Assembly (NCBI RefSeq): GCF_003989665.1 | Contig: NZ_RZIJ01000005.1 | Coordinates: 62,001-126,000, forward strand | DNA: 64,000 nt | From: Azospirillum doebereinerae | GTDB taxonomy: Bacteria > Pseudomonadota > Alphaproteobacteria > Azospirillales > Azospirillaceae | Direction: 5' to 3' | Part shown: positions 1 through 8,083 of the stretch, in pieces | Layout: every line of letters starts with the position of its first letter | Position numbering within the stretch: the stretch's first letter is position 1 | Notes under the pieces: model-generated | Told to the model about the DNA's origin: nothing | Seen by the model: only the letters and a program-made list of their open reading frames with translations | The model's database searches: none | Program-made: the position numbers and the translations under genes

Positions 1-176
1 CCGCCGTAGGACATGTCGGCCGGGATGTCCACCGTCACCGCGTCCGGCCGGGCCAGCAGCGCGTCGCGGTCGAAGCGCCGCTCGACGCCGCCGATGGAGA
101 CGGTCAGCTCCGGCCCGCCGGCCCAGGCCGGAACGGCGACGATCAGGCAGAAGAGGGTCAACAGGCGCGCGATCAT
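1..176 (-). CDS. Secreted protein, N-terminal part only (cut by window edge)
   Basis: Only about 58 residues are visible. They begin with a Sec-type signal peptide (MIARLLTLFCLIVAVPAWA, probable cleavage after AWA). A mature start follows that reads like the N-terminus of small periplasmic molybdopterin-dependent oxidoreductase-like proteins (ELTVSIGGVERRF, then an ALLARPDAVTVDIPAD stretch), but this family guess is weak. The ATG overlaps the stop of the upstream thermonuclease-like gene in an ATGA arrangement (173-176), so the two are probably co-translated. Whatever this protein is, it is exported, as is its operon partner. Confidence 0.7.
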   Translation of the reverse strand, partial: MIARLLTLFCLIVAVPAWAGGPELTVSIGGVERRFDRDALLARPDAVTVDIPADMSYG

Positions 177-1045
177 TCGGACTCGTCCTCGTCGTCTGGG
201 CCGGCTTCCGGGGCCGGAGGGTCGGAACGCGGCGTCGGGTCGGCGGTGCCGGGAGACGGCCCGTCCTCCAGCCGCTCGATCTGTTCGGGGTGGGTGATGG
301 CGATCATGGGGCCGCTGCGCAGGCCGATCCAGCCCCGCACGCGGATGCGCCGCCCCTCGTAGGACAGCGGGTCGATGCCGGCCTTGCCGAAGTCGCGCAT
401 CACCGCGCGCGGGATGTGGATCGTCGTGTCGGTGCGCCAGTCCTCGCCGAAATCCAGATAGGCCTCGCCGCCCGCCTTGGAGACGTGCAGCACCCGCCCC
501 TCGACGATCTGGAAGCTGTCACGGTCGCGGGCCAGCGTGGCCGGGTCGGTGCCGCGCACGGCGTAGATTCGGGTCCGCCACAGCCCCCGGTTCCGCGCCC
601 GCGCCGTCTCCTCGGCCGCCAGCATCTCGCGCGCGAAGCCCCGCGCGTCGGGCCGGGTGTGGACGCGGGCGTGGCCGCGCGCCAGCATCTCCCCCTGGAG
701 CCAAACCCCGTCCTCGCGCATCAGCTGCGCCATCGGGCGCCCGTGCCGGTCCGGTATGGCCTCCCCACCGGCGTTGGGGCGCGGCATCACCACGCGGCCG
801 AGCGCCAGTTCCGACAGGGCCGCCGTCGCCGCCTCGGCCAGCGGCCAGCGCCGGCCGTCGCCGGGGTCGGCGCTGCGCGGCGGCTTGGCGGCCTCGATTC
901 CGGCCAGCCGGACGCGCCGACCGTCCTCCAGTTCCAGCGTGTCGCCATCGGGCACCGCGACCACGCGCCAGCGCTCCGCCGGGGCGGCGGCGGACAGGAG
1001 CAGGCCGAACAGCGGCAGGCACAGGAAACGGAACGGGACGGGCAT
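173..1045 (-). CDS. Secreted thermonuclease (SNase-like) family protein with substituted catalytic residues
   Basis: 290 residues with a signal peptide (about 1-23), then an SNase-like OB fold starting at VPDGDTLELEDGRRVRLAGI (residues 31-50). The Asp of DGDT and the Arg of VRLAG match conserved SNase positions. However the segment that reads VDTPE or IDAPE in classical members is IEAAK here (50-54), so the equivalent of the catalytic Glu is Lys54. About 100 residues of C-terminal extension follow, containing a second beta-rich segment (GRVLHVSKAGGEAYLDFGED), and then an acidic, Pro-rich tail. The fold assignment is good. Nuclease activity is doubtful given the substitution. The stop overlaps the next gene by ATGA, suggesting an operon of exported proteins. 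Confidence 0.88.
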   Translation of the reverse strand: MPVPFRFLCLPLFGLLLSAAAPAERWRVVAVPDGDTLELEDGRRVRLAGIEAAKPPRSADPGDGRRWPLAEAATAALSELALGRVVMPRPNAGGEAIPDRHGRPMAQLMREDGVWLQGEMLARGHARVHTRPDARGFAREMLAAEETARARNRGLWRTRIYAVRGTDPATLARDRDSFQIVEGRVLHVSKAGGEAYLDFGEDWRTDTTIHIPRAVMRDFGKAGIDPLSYEGRRIRVRGWIGLRSGPMIAITHPEQIERLEDGPSPGTADPTPRSDPPAPEAGPDDEDESE

Positions 1046-1098
1046 GGCGGGTGGGCAAAGCCTTGGAACAACCGCCGTCCGGCGGGGTTCTGACCGGT

Positions 1099-2574
1099 AT
1101 GCCGAGCTTCACACGCAACCGCAACCCTGGCCGCACCCCCGGCCGTTCCCTCCGCCGCTCCGCCGCCGCCGCGCTCGCCGCGCTGTGGCTGGCGGCGGCG
1201 CCCGTCGCGCCCGCCCAGGCCGGGCTGTTCGACGGCGACGAGCAGGCCATCGGCGCCCAGGAGCACCCCAAGATCCTGTCGCAGTTCGGCGGGGCGGTGA
1301 AGGACGCGCGGGTGCAGGGCTACGTCGATCGGCTCGGCCGCAAGCTGGCCGCCACCACCGAGCGGGCGCGCGATCCCTGGACCTTCACCGTGCTGGACAG
1401 CGAGGTGGTCAACGCCTTCGCCCTGCCCGGCGGCTACGTCTACGTCACGCGCGGGCTGCTGGCGCTCGCCAAGGACGAGGCGGAGGTGGCCGGGGTGCTG
1501 GCCCACGAGATCGGCCACGTCACCGCCCGCCATTCCTCCCGCCGCCAGACCCGGCAGACCATCACCGACCTGCTGGCCGCCGGGGTCGGGCTGGTGCTGG
1601 GCGACGAGACGCTGGGGCAGTTGGCCGGCCTTGGCGGCACCGCGCTGACCGCCGGTTATTCGCGCGAGCAGGAGCTGGAGGCCGACCAGTTGGGGGTCAC
1701 CACGCTGGAGCGCGCCGGCTACGACCCCTTCGCCATGGCGACCTTTCTGGAGACCCTGCGCCGCGACACCCAGTATGACGGGCTGCGCGCCGGCAAGCGG
1801 GGCGACGACGGCTTCGACTTCTTCGCCAGCCACCCGCAGACGGAGGACCGCGTGCGCCGCGCCGCCGATCTGGCCCGCGCCCGTCCCCCCGGCGCCCGGC
1901 CGCGCGACCCCTACCTCGCCGCCGTGGACGGCATGATCTACGGCGACAGCCCGGAGAACGGCTTCGTCCGTGGCCGGAACTTCGCCCATCCGGGGCTCGG
2001 CATCGCCTTTTCGGTTCCGGATGGGTACAGCCTGCTGAACGGGGCCGATCAGGTGATCGCCAAGGGCCGCGACGGCACCGCGCTGTCCTTCGACGGCGCG
2101 CCCGCGTCCGGGGTGCGCGACCCCGCCGATTACCTGACACGGGTCTGGGCCAAGGGCGCGACCCTGCGGGATGCCCAGACCACCACCATCGGCGGCCTGC
2201 CCGCCGCGACCGCCGTGACCCGGGGCGAGATCGACGGATCCACCGCCGACATCCGGCTGGTCGCCATTCGTTTCGACAACGACACGATCTACCGCTTCAC
2301 CTTCCTGGCGCCGACCGGCTCGCTGGCCCGCGCCGACCGCGCGTTCCAGGCGACGGCCAACAGCTTCCACCGGTTGACCCGCCAGGAGGCCGCGCAGCTC
2401 CAGCCGCGCCGCATCCGCGTCGTCGCCGTCCAGCCCGGCGACAGCGTGGAAGGCTTCGTCCGCCGCATGCCACAGGAACCCTACGGCGAGGAGTTGTTCC
2501 GGATCATCAACGACCTGCCGCCGGGCACGCCGCTGGCGCCCGGCCAGAAGGTCAAGGTGATCGAAGGCGACTGA
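1099..2574 (+). CDS. M48 family zinc metalloprotease with LysM-like C-terminus
   Basis: About 491 residues from the ATG at 1099; an upstream ATG at 1051 would add 16 residues that look unlike a signal peptide. A twin-Arg-rich N-terminus and hydrophobic stretch (ALAALWLAAAPVAPAQA) indicate export. The peptidase M48 signature HEIGH lies at residues 136-140, and the third zinc ligand is in the later REQELEADQLG segment. This is the BepA/LoiP-like arrangement of periplasmic chaperone-proteases that act in outer-membrane protein quality control. The last 60 residues (VVAVQPGDSVEGFVRRM to PLAPGQKVKVIEG) look like a LysM-type module that could bind peptidoglycan. It diverges from the thermonuclease-like gene. 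Confidence 0.92.
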   Translation: MPSFTRNRNPGRTPGRSLRRSAAAALAALWLAAAPVAPAQAGLFDGDEQAIGAQEHPKILSQFGGAVKDARVQGYVDRLGRKLAATTERARDPWTFTVLDSEVVNAFALPGGYVYVTRGLLALAKDEAEVAGVLAHEIGHVTARHSSRRQTRQTITDLLAAGVGLVLGDETLGQLAGLGGTALTAGYSREQELEADQLGVTTLERAGYDPFAMATFLETLRRDTQYDGLRAGKRGDDGFDFFASHPQTEDRVRRAADLARARPPGARPRDPYLAAVDGMIYGDSPENGFVRGRNFAHPGLGIAFSVPDGYSLLNGADQVIAKGRDGTALSFDGAPASGVRDPADYLTRVWAKGATLRDAQTTTIGGLPAATAVTRGEIDGSTADIRLVAIRFDNDTIYRFTFLAPTGSLARADRAFQATANSFHRLTRQEAAQLQPRRIRVVAVQPGDSVEGFVRRMPQEPYGEELFRIINDLPPGTPLAPGQKVKVIEGD

Positions 2575-2665
2575 CCGCCTCCCCGGATCGTCCCCGCGCG
2601 GACTTCGCTTTTTCAGGCGCGGAACGGTTGCTCCCGCCGTCGCGCGTGGTACCCTGCCGGCCATC

Positions 2666-4660
2666 ATGCTCGACACCCCCTCAGCGCCCCCGCCGGTCCG
2701 CGCACGGGCGGCGGCCCGGAAACGCTTGCGGCTGCCGATCGCGGCGGTGCTGGTCGCCGGCTTCGGGTCGCTGATGCTGCTGGCGGTGGCCAGCGTCCTG
2801 GTGCTGGGGCTGGTCAGCGCCGGGACCAACACCTTCGCCCTGCTGAACGACAAGGCCGATCTGGCGCTGGCCAGCGTCGAGATCCGCGTCCGCCACCAAT
2901 TGGATCCCGCCCGCGACATGGCCCGCTTCGTCGCCGGGCTGATCGAGCGCGCCGACCTCGACCCCACCGATCCGGCGATGCTGGCGGTCACGCTGCGCGG
3001 CGCGCTGGCGGCGGCGCCCGACGTGACCGGAGTCGCGTTCATCCGCCCCGACCTGACCGGGGTGCGGGCCGCGCGGCTGAACGGCGGGCTCCAGGCCGGC
3101 GCCTTCGACCTCCAGGGCGAGGGCGACATCCCGCCCGAGCTGCTCGACGGCCCCAACCGCAGCGCCGCCGTCTGGATCGACCCGCGCTGGTCCAAGGAGG
3201 CGTCGAACAGCTTCATCTCGCTCTACCAGCCGGTGCGGCGCGACGGGCGCTATCTGGGGCAGGTCGTGGTCGGCGTGTCGCTGGGCGACCTGTCGCGCTT
3301 CCTGTCGCTGCTCTACGTCGAGCAGGGGCTGAACGCCTTCGTGCTCTACGACCGCACCCATGTGCTGGCCCACCCGGCTCTGGTCGGCCGCAGCTTCGAC
3401 TTCTCCAACAAGCCGGACGGCCCGCCGCTGCCGCGCGTCGATCAGGTGGACGACCCGGCGCTGGCCGCGCTGTGGACCGCCGGCACGCCGGTGCAGTCCC
3501 TCAAGAAGCGCGTCGAGGGCAAGGCCGTCAGCGTCATGGGCGACGACTACCTGTTCCTGATGCGCAGCATGGCCGGCTACGGCCAGCAGGACTGGATCAT
3601 CGGCATCGGCTTCCGCGACGGGGAGGTCAACGGCGAGATCCGCCGGCTCTACAAGACCGGGCTGGTCGGGCTGGCGATCCTGCTGGTCTCGGTCGCGGTG
3701 GCGCTCTACGTCGGGCGCAAGATCAGCCGGCAGGTCGCGCGGCTGGCCGAGGCCGCCGACCGCGTCCGCGCCTTCGAGTTCCGCGACATCGCCGACCTAC
3801 CCGATTCGCGCCTGCGCGAGATGGCGCGCGCGGCCAGCGCCTTCAACGCCATGGTCGCCGGCCTGCGCTGGTTCGAGACCTATGTGCCCAAGGCGCTGGT
3901 GCTGCGGCTGATGCGCCAGCGCGAGGGGCTGCCCGGCGATGGCGGCGATGGTGGGGGCAGCGGCGGGCTGGCCTCGGTGCAGCGCGAGGTGACGGTGATG
4001 TTCACCGACATCCGCGGCTTCTCCCGCATGGCCGAGCACAGGAGCGCCGCCGACACCGCCGCTTTGCTGAACGAGCATTTCACCCTGCTCGCCGCCTGCA
4101 TCGAGGCGGAGGGCGGCACGGTGGACAAGTTCATCGGCGATTCGCTGATGGCCTTCTGGGGCGCGCCCGAGGCGCAGCAGGACCACGCGGCCCGCGCGCT
4201 GCGCGCCGCCCACGCCATCCACCACGCGGTGTGCGCCGACAACCGCCGCCGCGTCGCCGCCGGACAGCCGCCGATCCATGTGCGGATCGGCCTGCACAGC
4301 GGCACGGTGGTGGTCGGCAACATCGGGTCGGCCAGCCGGATCAACTACACCATCGTCGGCGACACGGTGAACGTCGCCGCGCGCATCGAGGAGCTGTCGG
4401 CCGCGCTGCAGGGCGACGCCGAGGTGATCGTCCTGACCAGCGGTGTCACCGCCGCCAAGGGCGGCAACGCGGCGCCGCTCGTCCGCCAGGGCGGCCGGTC
4501 CCTGCGCGGGCGCACCGGCACCACCGAGCTGTGGCGCATGGTCGTCCCGGCCGTGGTGGTGGAAGCGCTGAAGGAGAGTGGAGAGCCGGCGTCCAGCCCC
4601 GCGCCGCGCCCCGGAACCGGGGTGCAGGCGGAGTCGGAAGCGGATTCATCGGCTGTGTAA
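2666..4660 (+). CDS. Membrane-bound class III adenylate/guanylate cyclase with extracytoplasmic sensor
   Basis: 664 residues. One membrane segment lies near 27-50 and a second near 332-352, enclosing about 280 periplasmic residues that resemble a Cache/CHASE-type sensor. A HAMP-like linker follows (RKISRQVARLAEAADRV). The cyclase homology domain occupies about 440-620. Metal-binding aspartates are at D448 (MFTDIRGFSRM) and D492 (KFIGDSLMAFW). K488 is the adenine-selecting lysine of adenylate cyclases, and the SRINYTIVGDTVNVAARIE segment completes the active site. It therefore probably makes cAMP in response to a periplasmic signal. The tail after 620 is Pro/Ser-rich. It sits alone, 91 bases after the protease gene, and no strong ribosome binding site is visible. 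Confidence 0.93.
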   Translation: MLDTPSAPPPVRARAAARKRLRLPIAAVLVAGFGSLMLLAVASVLVLGLVSAGTNTFALLNDKADLALASVEIRVRHQLDPARDMARFVAGLIERADLDPTDPAMLAVTLRGALAAAPDVTGVAFIRPDLTGVRAARLNGGLQAGAFDLQGEGDIPPELLDGPNRSAAVWIDPRWSKEASNSFISLYQPVRRDGRYLGQVVVGVSLGDLSRFLSLLYVEQGLNAFVLYDRTHVLAHPALVGRSFDFSNKPDGPPLPRVDQVDDPALAALWTAGTPVQSLKKRVEGKAVSVMGDDYLFLMRSMAGYGQQDWIIGIGFRDGEVNGEIRRLYKTGLVGLAILLVSVAVALYVGRKISRQVARLAEAADRVRAFEFRDIADLPDSRLREMARAASAFNAMVAGLRWFETYVPKALVLRLMRQREGLPGDGGDGGGSGGLASVQREVTVMFTDIRGFSRMAEHRSAADTAALLNEHFTLLAACIEAEGGTVDKFIGDSLMAFWGAPEAQQDHAARALRAAHAIHHAVCADNRRRVAAGQPPIHVRIGLHSGTVVVGNIGSASRINYTIVGDTVNVAARIEELSAALQGDAEVIVLTSGVTAAKGGNAAPLVRQGGRSLRGRTGTTELWRMVVPAVVVEALKESGEPASSPAPRPGTGVQAESEADSSAV

Positions 4661-4686
4661 GGACCCTGTGGGAATGGCCGGGCGGC

Positions 4687-5583
4687 TTACGCCTCGACCA
4701 GCAGGTCGTCGAAATCCTCGACCCGCTTCAACATCGATTGACGCAACTTCTGAAGCGCGCGGTGCTCCAACTGGCGCACCCGCTCCTTGCTGACGCCCAG
4801 TTCGCGGCCCAGCTCCTCCAGGGTGGCGCCCTCCTCGCGGAGGCGGCGTTCCCGGATGATGGTGCGCTCGCGCGGCGACAGCTCGCCCAAGGCCTCGGCC
4901 AGCCATTGCGACCGGGTGTCGGCGTCGCGCATGCCGATGACGACGTCCTCGGGGGACGGGCGCTGGTCGGCCAGGAAATCCTGCCAATCGTCGTCCGACC
5001 CGTCGGCGACGGGGGTGTTCAGCGACTGGTCGGAGCCGGACAGCCGCATCTCCATCGCCTCGACCTCGGTCACGTCGACCTTGAGTTCGCCCGCGATCCA
5101 CTCGCGGCCCTCGCGGGTCAGGCGGTTGCCGCTGCCGTTCTGCGAAGCCGCGTCGATCTTGGCGCGCAGGCGGCGCAGGTTGAAGAACAGCGATTTCTGC
5201 GCGGCGGTGGTGCCGGTCCGCACGATGGACCAGTTGCGCAGGATGTAGTCCTGCATGGCCGAGCGGATCCACCACGCCGCGTAGGTGGAGAAGCGCACCT
5301 CGCGGTCCGCCTCGAAGCGGGCGGCGGCCTGCATCAGGCCGACGTTGCCCTCCTGGACCAGATCGCCCATCGGCAGGCCGTAATTGCGGAAGCGCGACGC
5401 GGTGGCGATGACCAGCCGGGTGTAGGCCCGGACCAGCTCGTGCAGGGCGCGTTCGTCGCCCGCTTCCCGCCATTTGCGGGCGAGATCGAATTCGTGATCG
5501 CGCGACAGCAGAGGTTCGCGCATGGACGCCTTGATGAAGCTCAGATTCGCACGCTGAGTCTCCGGATCGTCGATGTAAGCCAT
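4687..5583 (-). CDS. rpoH: RNA polymerase sigma-32 family factor (RpoH type)
   Basis: 298 residues from the ATG at 5583, which has a clear ribosome binding site (GGAAGGAAGG) just upstream. The open frame continues further upstream but that part is not sigma-like. Region 2.1-2.4 includes LVQEGNVGLMQAAARFEAD and VRFSTYAAWWIRSAMQDYIL. The RpoH box that distinguishes sigma-32 from other sigma-70 factors is present (QKSLFFNLRRLR). Region 4.2 is the C-terminal helix-turn-helix (TLEELGRELGVSKERVRQLE). It directs transcription of heat-shock genes. Alphaproteobacteria often carry two or more rpoH paralogues with divided heat and oxidative or photo-oxidative roles, and the sequence alone does not say which this is. 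Confidence 0.95.
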   Translation of the reverse strand: MAYIDDPETQRANLSFIKASMREPLLSRDHEFDLARKWREAGDERALHELVRAYTRLVIATASRFRNYGLPMGDLVQEGNVGLMQAAARFEADREVRFSTYAAWWIRSAMQDYILRNWSIVRTGTTAAQKSLFFNLRRLRAKIDAASQNGSGNRLTREGREWIAGELKVDVTEVEAMEMRLSGSDQSLNTPVADGSDDDWQDFLADQRPSPEDVVIGMRDADTRSQWLAEALGELSPRERTIIRERRLREEGATLEELGRELGVSKERVRQLEHRALQKLRQSMLKRVEDFDDLLVEA

Positions 5584-5816
5584 CCGTCCCTTCCTTCCCG
5601 TCTGGGCGGCATCATGTTCCTTGGATCGTTTTCCATCGGGTCTTCGCCGGCTGCCGCCCGCCCCCAAAGATCGGTGTTCGGGGAAGACAACAGGCATCGC
5701 CGCGCCCTGTTGCGTAGAGATACGCAAATCAGAGTCGATCGGATCACAGGAAAGGACGGGAATCAGGGCGGAGGTGGTGAAAACACCATTCGGTCCGCTT
5801 GAGGTCAGAATATGGA

Positions 5817-6665
5817 TCAGACTTGGAAAAGATCCAGAAGCTCCCCGGAAGAATCAAGACGGGCGCAGACGAGGTGCCCCCCAAAGCCGCAGCCGCCGTC
5901 CAGCGTCAGTCCGACCGGCCCGGACGCCACGCCCTGGCGGGCCGGGTCGAACCCGCGCACCAGCCGCCGGAAGACCCCGTAGGGCTCGGCCAGCCGCGCG
6001 AAGCCGCTACCGCCCCACCAGAAGGCGTCGCCCTGCTGGCCCAGCGGCCGGGCCGGGTCGATGCCGGCGCTGACCAGCAGAAGCCCGCCTTCCCGGGTTT
6101 CCACGTCGGCGTCGCCGGTGTAGGCGGCGCGGCGCAGCGCGTTGAACAGCGCCTCGTGCCCCGGCCGCGCCAGCACCGCCTGCCGCAGCTCCCGCGTCCA
6201 GCGCCCCAGCATCATGGTGCCGCCGCGCGCCGCCGCCATGCCGGACTCGGGCAATCCGCCATAGGCGGCCAGCGTCGCGCCGACGCCTTGGCGCAGCATC
6301 CAGTCGAGAACCTGCCGGGGATCGGGGGCGAAATGGAGTTGCAGCAGTTTCTGCCACATCTCCTCCTGCGCGCCGCGCAGATAGACGATGTCGGTGGCCA
6401 GCATGCCGCGCAGGCTGAGCAGGGCGCGGCGGAAGTCGAGCAGGCGGTCGATGGTGTCCGCCACCCGGTCGCCATGGCCGATCATGTTGCCGAGATAGAC
6501 CAGCCGGTCGCCGGGCCGGAAGCCTTGGGCGATGGCGCGGTGCATGGCGTCGAGATGGTCGGGCTGGGCGTGGATCGCCCCGACGGCCCAGACATGGCGA
6601 GGCCGTCCCAGGACGGCGAAGCGGCTGTCGGCGGTCTTTTGCTGGTCAGCCACGCGAGAACGCAC
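5817..6665 (-). CDS. Metallophosphatase-fold protein lacking the metal-binding motifs
   Basis: About 280 residues starting at GTG 6665, or more likely at GTG 6653 (VADQQK). The length and order of motifs match bacterial PPP-type serine/threonine or ApaH-like phosphatases, but each metal motif is altered. The GDIHG-type motif reads GAIHA, the GDYVDRG-type motif reads LGNMIGHG, and GNHE reads GAQE. The downstream histidine segment reads VSAGIDPARPL instead of VHAGVDPxxPL. The fold is recognisable but a two-metal catalytic centre cannot form in the usual way. It lies between carD and rpoH on the same strand. Function unknown; possibly a regulatory or binding protein. A 16-base inverted repeat overlaps the first start. 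Confidence 0.75.
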   Translation of the reverse strand: MRSRVADQQKTADSRFAVLGRPRHVWAVGAIHAQPDHLDAMHRAIAQGFRPGDRLVYLGNMIGHGDRVADTIDRLLDFRRALLSLRGMLATDIVYLRGAQEEMWQKLLQLHFAPDPRQVLDWMLRQGVGATLAAYGGLPESGMAAARGGTMMLGRWTRELRQAVLARPGHEALFNALRRAAYTGDADVETREGGLLLVSAGIDPARPLGQQGDAFWWGGSGFARLAEPYGVFRRLVRGFDPARQGVASGPVGLTLDGGCGFGGHLVCARLDSSGELLDLFQV

Positions 6666-6707
6666 GCCTACACTCCGGTCCGAGGTCGGGGCCGGAGTGT
6701 AGGCGTG
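6663..6707. repeat. 16-base perfect inverted repeat with 13-base loop
   Basis: Arms 6663-6678 and 6692-6707 are exact reverse complements, each containing GCCTACACTCCGG or its complement. No T-run follows on either strand. It overlaps the GTG at 6665, so it lies in the leader of the metallophosphatase-like gene and favours the internal GTG at 6653 as the true start. It could be an operator or a strong leader hairpin. Confidence 0.85.
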
Positions 6708-6755
6708 TCACGCAAGGGAAACAAAGCTGAAAACCGGATCGCTGGCGGATCGGGG

Positions 6756-6780
6756 GCGCGGCCAAAGGATGCGGCCGCGC
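6756..6780 (-). terminator. GC-rich hairpin after carD
   Basis: Arms GCGCGGCC (6756-6763) and GGCCGCGC (6773-6780) surround a nine-base loop, about 30 bases beyond the carD stop. There is no proper U-tract on the minus strand, so this is a weak terminator candidate or an mRNA-stabilising 3' structure. Confidence 0.4.
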
Positions 6781-6810
6781 TTTCTCCAGGATAAACCCAG
6801 GAGGACCGGA

Positions 6811-7311
6811 TCAGGCGGCCTTGGACAGGACCGATTCCAGACGCTCGGTCGCCTTGGTCTCGTCGATCTTCTCGACGGCGGCGAGTTCGCGGGCCAGACG
6901 CTCCAGCGCGGCCTGGTAGATCTGACGCTCGCTGTAGGACTGGTCGGACTGGTCGGCGCCGCGGTACAGGTCGCGCACCACCTCGGCGATCGACACCGGG
7001 TCGCCCGAATTGATCTTGGCCTCGTATTCCTGGGCGCGGCGGCTCCACATGGTGCGGCGCACGCGCGAACGGCCCTGCAACGTCTCCAGCGCGACCTTGA
7101 TCCGGTCCTTGGTGGACAGGCGGCGCAGGCCGGAGTTCTTGGCCTTGCCGACCGGAACCTTGAGAGTCATGCGCTCTTTTTCGAACGTGATCGCGTAGAG
7201 CTGAACCTCAAGGCCAGCAATGCTGTGGGTTTCGATCCCTTCGACCCGACCGACGCCATGAGCCGGGTAAACGACGAAGTCGCCGGCTTCGAAGTCAAGC
7301 TTGTTCGACAT
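6811..7311 (-). CDS. carD: CarD/CdnL family transcription regulator
   Basis: 166 residues. The N-terminal RNA-polymerase-interacting Tudor-like domain is clear (FEAGDFVVYPAHGVGRVEGI), followed by an all-helical DNA-contacting domain (to about 160) with the segment RTMWSRRAQEYEAKINSGD. CarD/CdnL proteins bind the RNA polymerase beta lobe and stabilise the open complex at many promoters, including rRNA promoters. The gene follows fdxA on the same strand, a pairing that is common in alphaproteobacteria, but a 341-base gap separates them here, so it may have its own promoter. Confidence 0.96.
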   Translation of the reverse strand: MSNKLDFEAGDFVVYPAHGVGRVEGIETHSIAGLEVQLYAITFEKERMTLKVPVGKAKNSGLRRLSTKDRIKVALETLQGRSRVRRTMWSRRAQEYEAKINSGDPVSIAEVVRDLYRGADQSDQSYSERQIYQAALERLARELAAVEKIDETKATERLESVLSKAA

Positions 7312-7652
7312 GTGGGTTGGCTCTCACTTCTCGCGATCACGCCATTTTGCCGTCCCGGTGGAAGGGACGAAAAAAGACCCTCAGACGACCATGGCGCCGT
7401 GGGATGGAGGTCCACGACGATCACGACAGTCACGAGTCCTTGCAGCGATGGGAGTACCGGCAATGGCGCGAAGGCCGGCTCCGGGCGCCGAGTATACCGA
7501 TATTACGGTCGAGTTACAAAGGGAACGCGCGGCGGGGCGGACGGTTTTATCCGCCGCCCGGCCATGGCCGACCCGTCCATTTTGCATGGCAACAAATTCA
7601 GGCCAAGCTCTCGGAAACGCCGCGACTCCGAGTCCGCTTCACCGGGGCCGGG
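7312..7652. other. 341-base gap between fdxA and carD
   Basis: No convincing coding sequence on either strand. It should hold the carD promoter and the fdxA 3' end. The only structure I see is a modest GC hairpin (GGGCGG near 7534 pairing with CCGCCC near 7553, loop rich in T). No clear promoter hexamers could be fixed by eye. Confidence 0.5.
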
Positions 7653-7985
7653 TCACTTGCCCGGCTTGGGGGAGAAGTATTTCTCCATCTTGCCCGGCAT
7701 GCCCTTGAAGCTGTCGGCGTCGGGCATGGCGTCCTTCTTGCGCGTCAGGTTGGGCCATTGGCCGGCGTAATCCCGGTTCATCTCCAGCCACTTGGCCGCG
7801 CGGTCGTCGGTGTCGGGGAAGATCGCCTCGGCCGGGCATTCGGGCTCGCACACGCCGCAGTCGATGCATTCGTCCGGGTGGATGACCAGCATGTTCTCAC
7901 CCTCGTAGAAGCAATCCACGGGGCAGACCTCGACGCAGTCGGTGTACTTGCACTTGATGCATTCGTCGGTGACGACGTAGGGCAT
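7653..7985 (-). CDS. fdxA: Seven-iron ferredoxin FdxA
   Basis: 110 residues from ATG 7985. The N-terminal cluster region [18 protein letters not shown] and the second cluster region [12 protein letters not shown] (cysteines at 40, 43, 46, 50) match Azotobacter-type ferredoxin I, which carries one [3Fe-4S] and one [4Fe-4S] cluster. The C-terminal 50 residues ([17 protein letters not shown]) are the usual extension of this family. It is a soluble low-potential electron carrier. The partner enzyme cannot be told from the neighbours. It lies upstream of carD on the same strand. Confidence 0.97.
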   Translation of the reverse strand: MPYVVTDECIKCKYTDCVEVCPVDCFYEGENMLVIHPDECIDCGVCEPECPAEAIFPDTDDRAAKWLEMNRDYAGQWPNLTRKKDAMPDADSFKGMPGKMEKYFSPKPGK

Positions 7986-8083
7986 GATTCTCTTCTCCGC
8001 TGTTCCGGCCGGTCCTTCGCTCTCCGGACGCGTGCCTCGCGCCGGATGGCCGCACCCGAGCCGGATTGCCAACCCGCGCCTGC

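Noticed and set aside
787-3216. An 809-codon frame on the minus strand over the protease and cyclase genes
   Set aside because: Antisense to two well-supported genes, with repetitive Ala/Gly/Arg composition and no domain.
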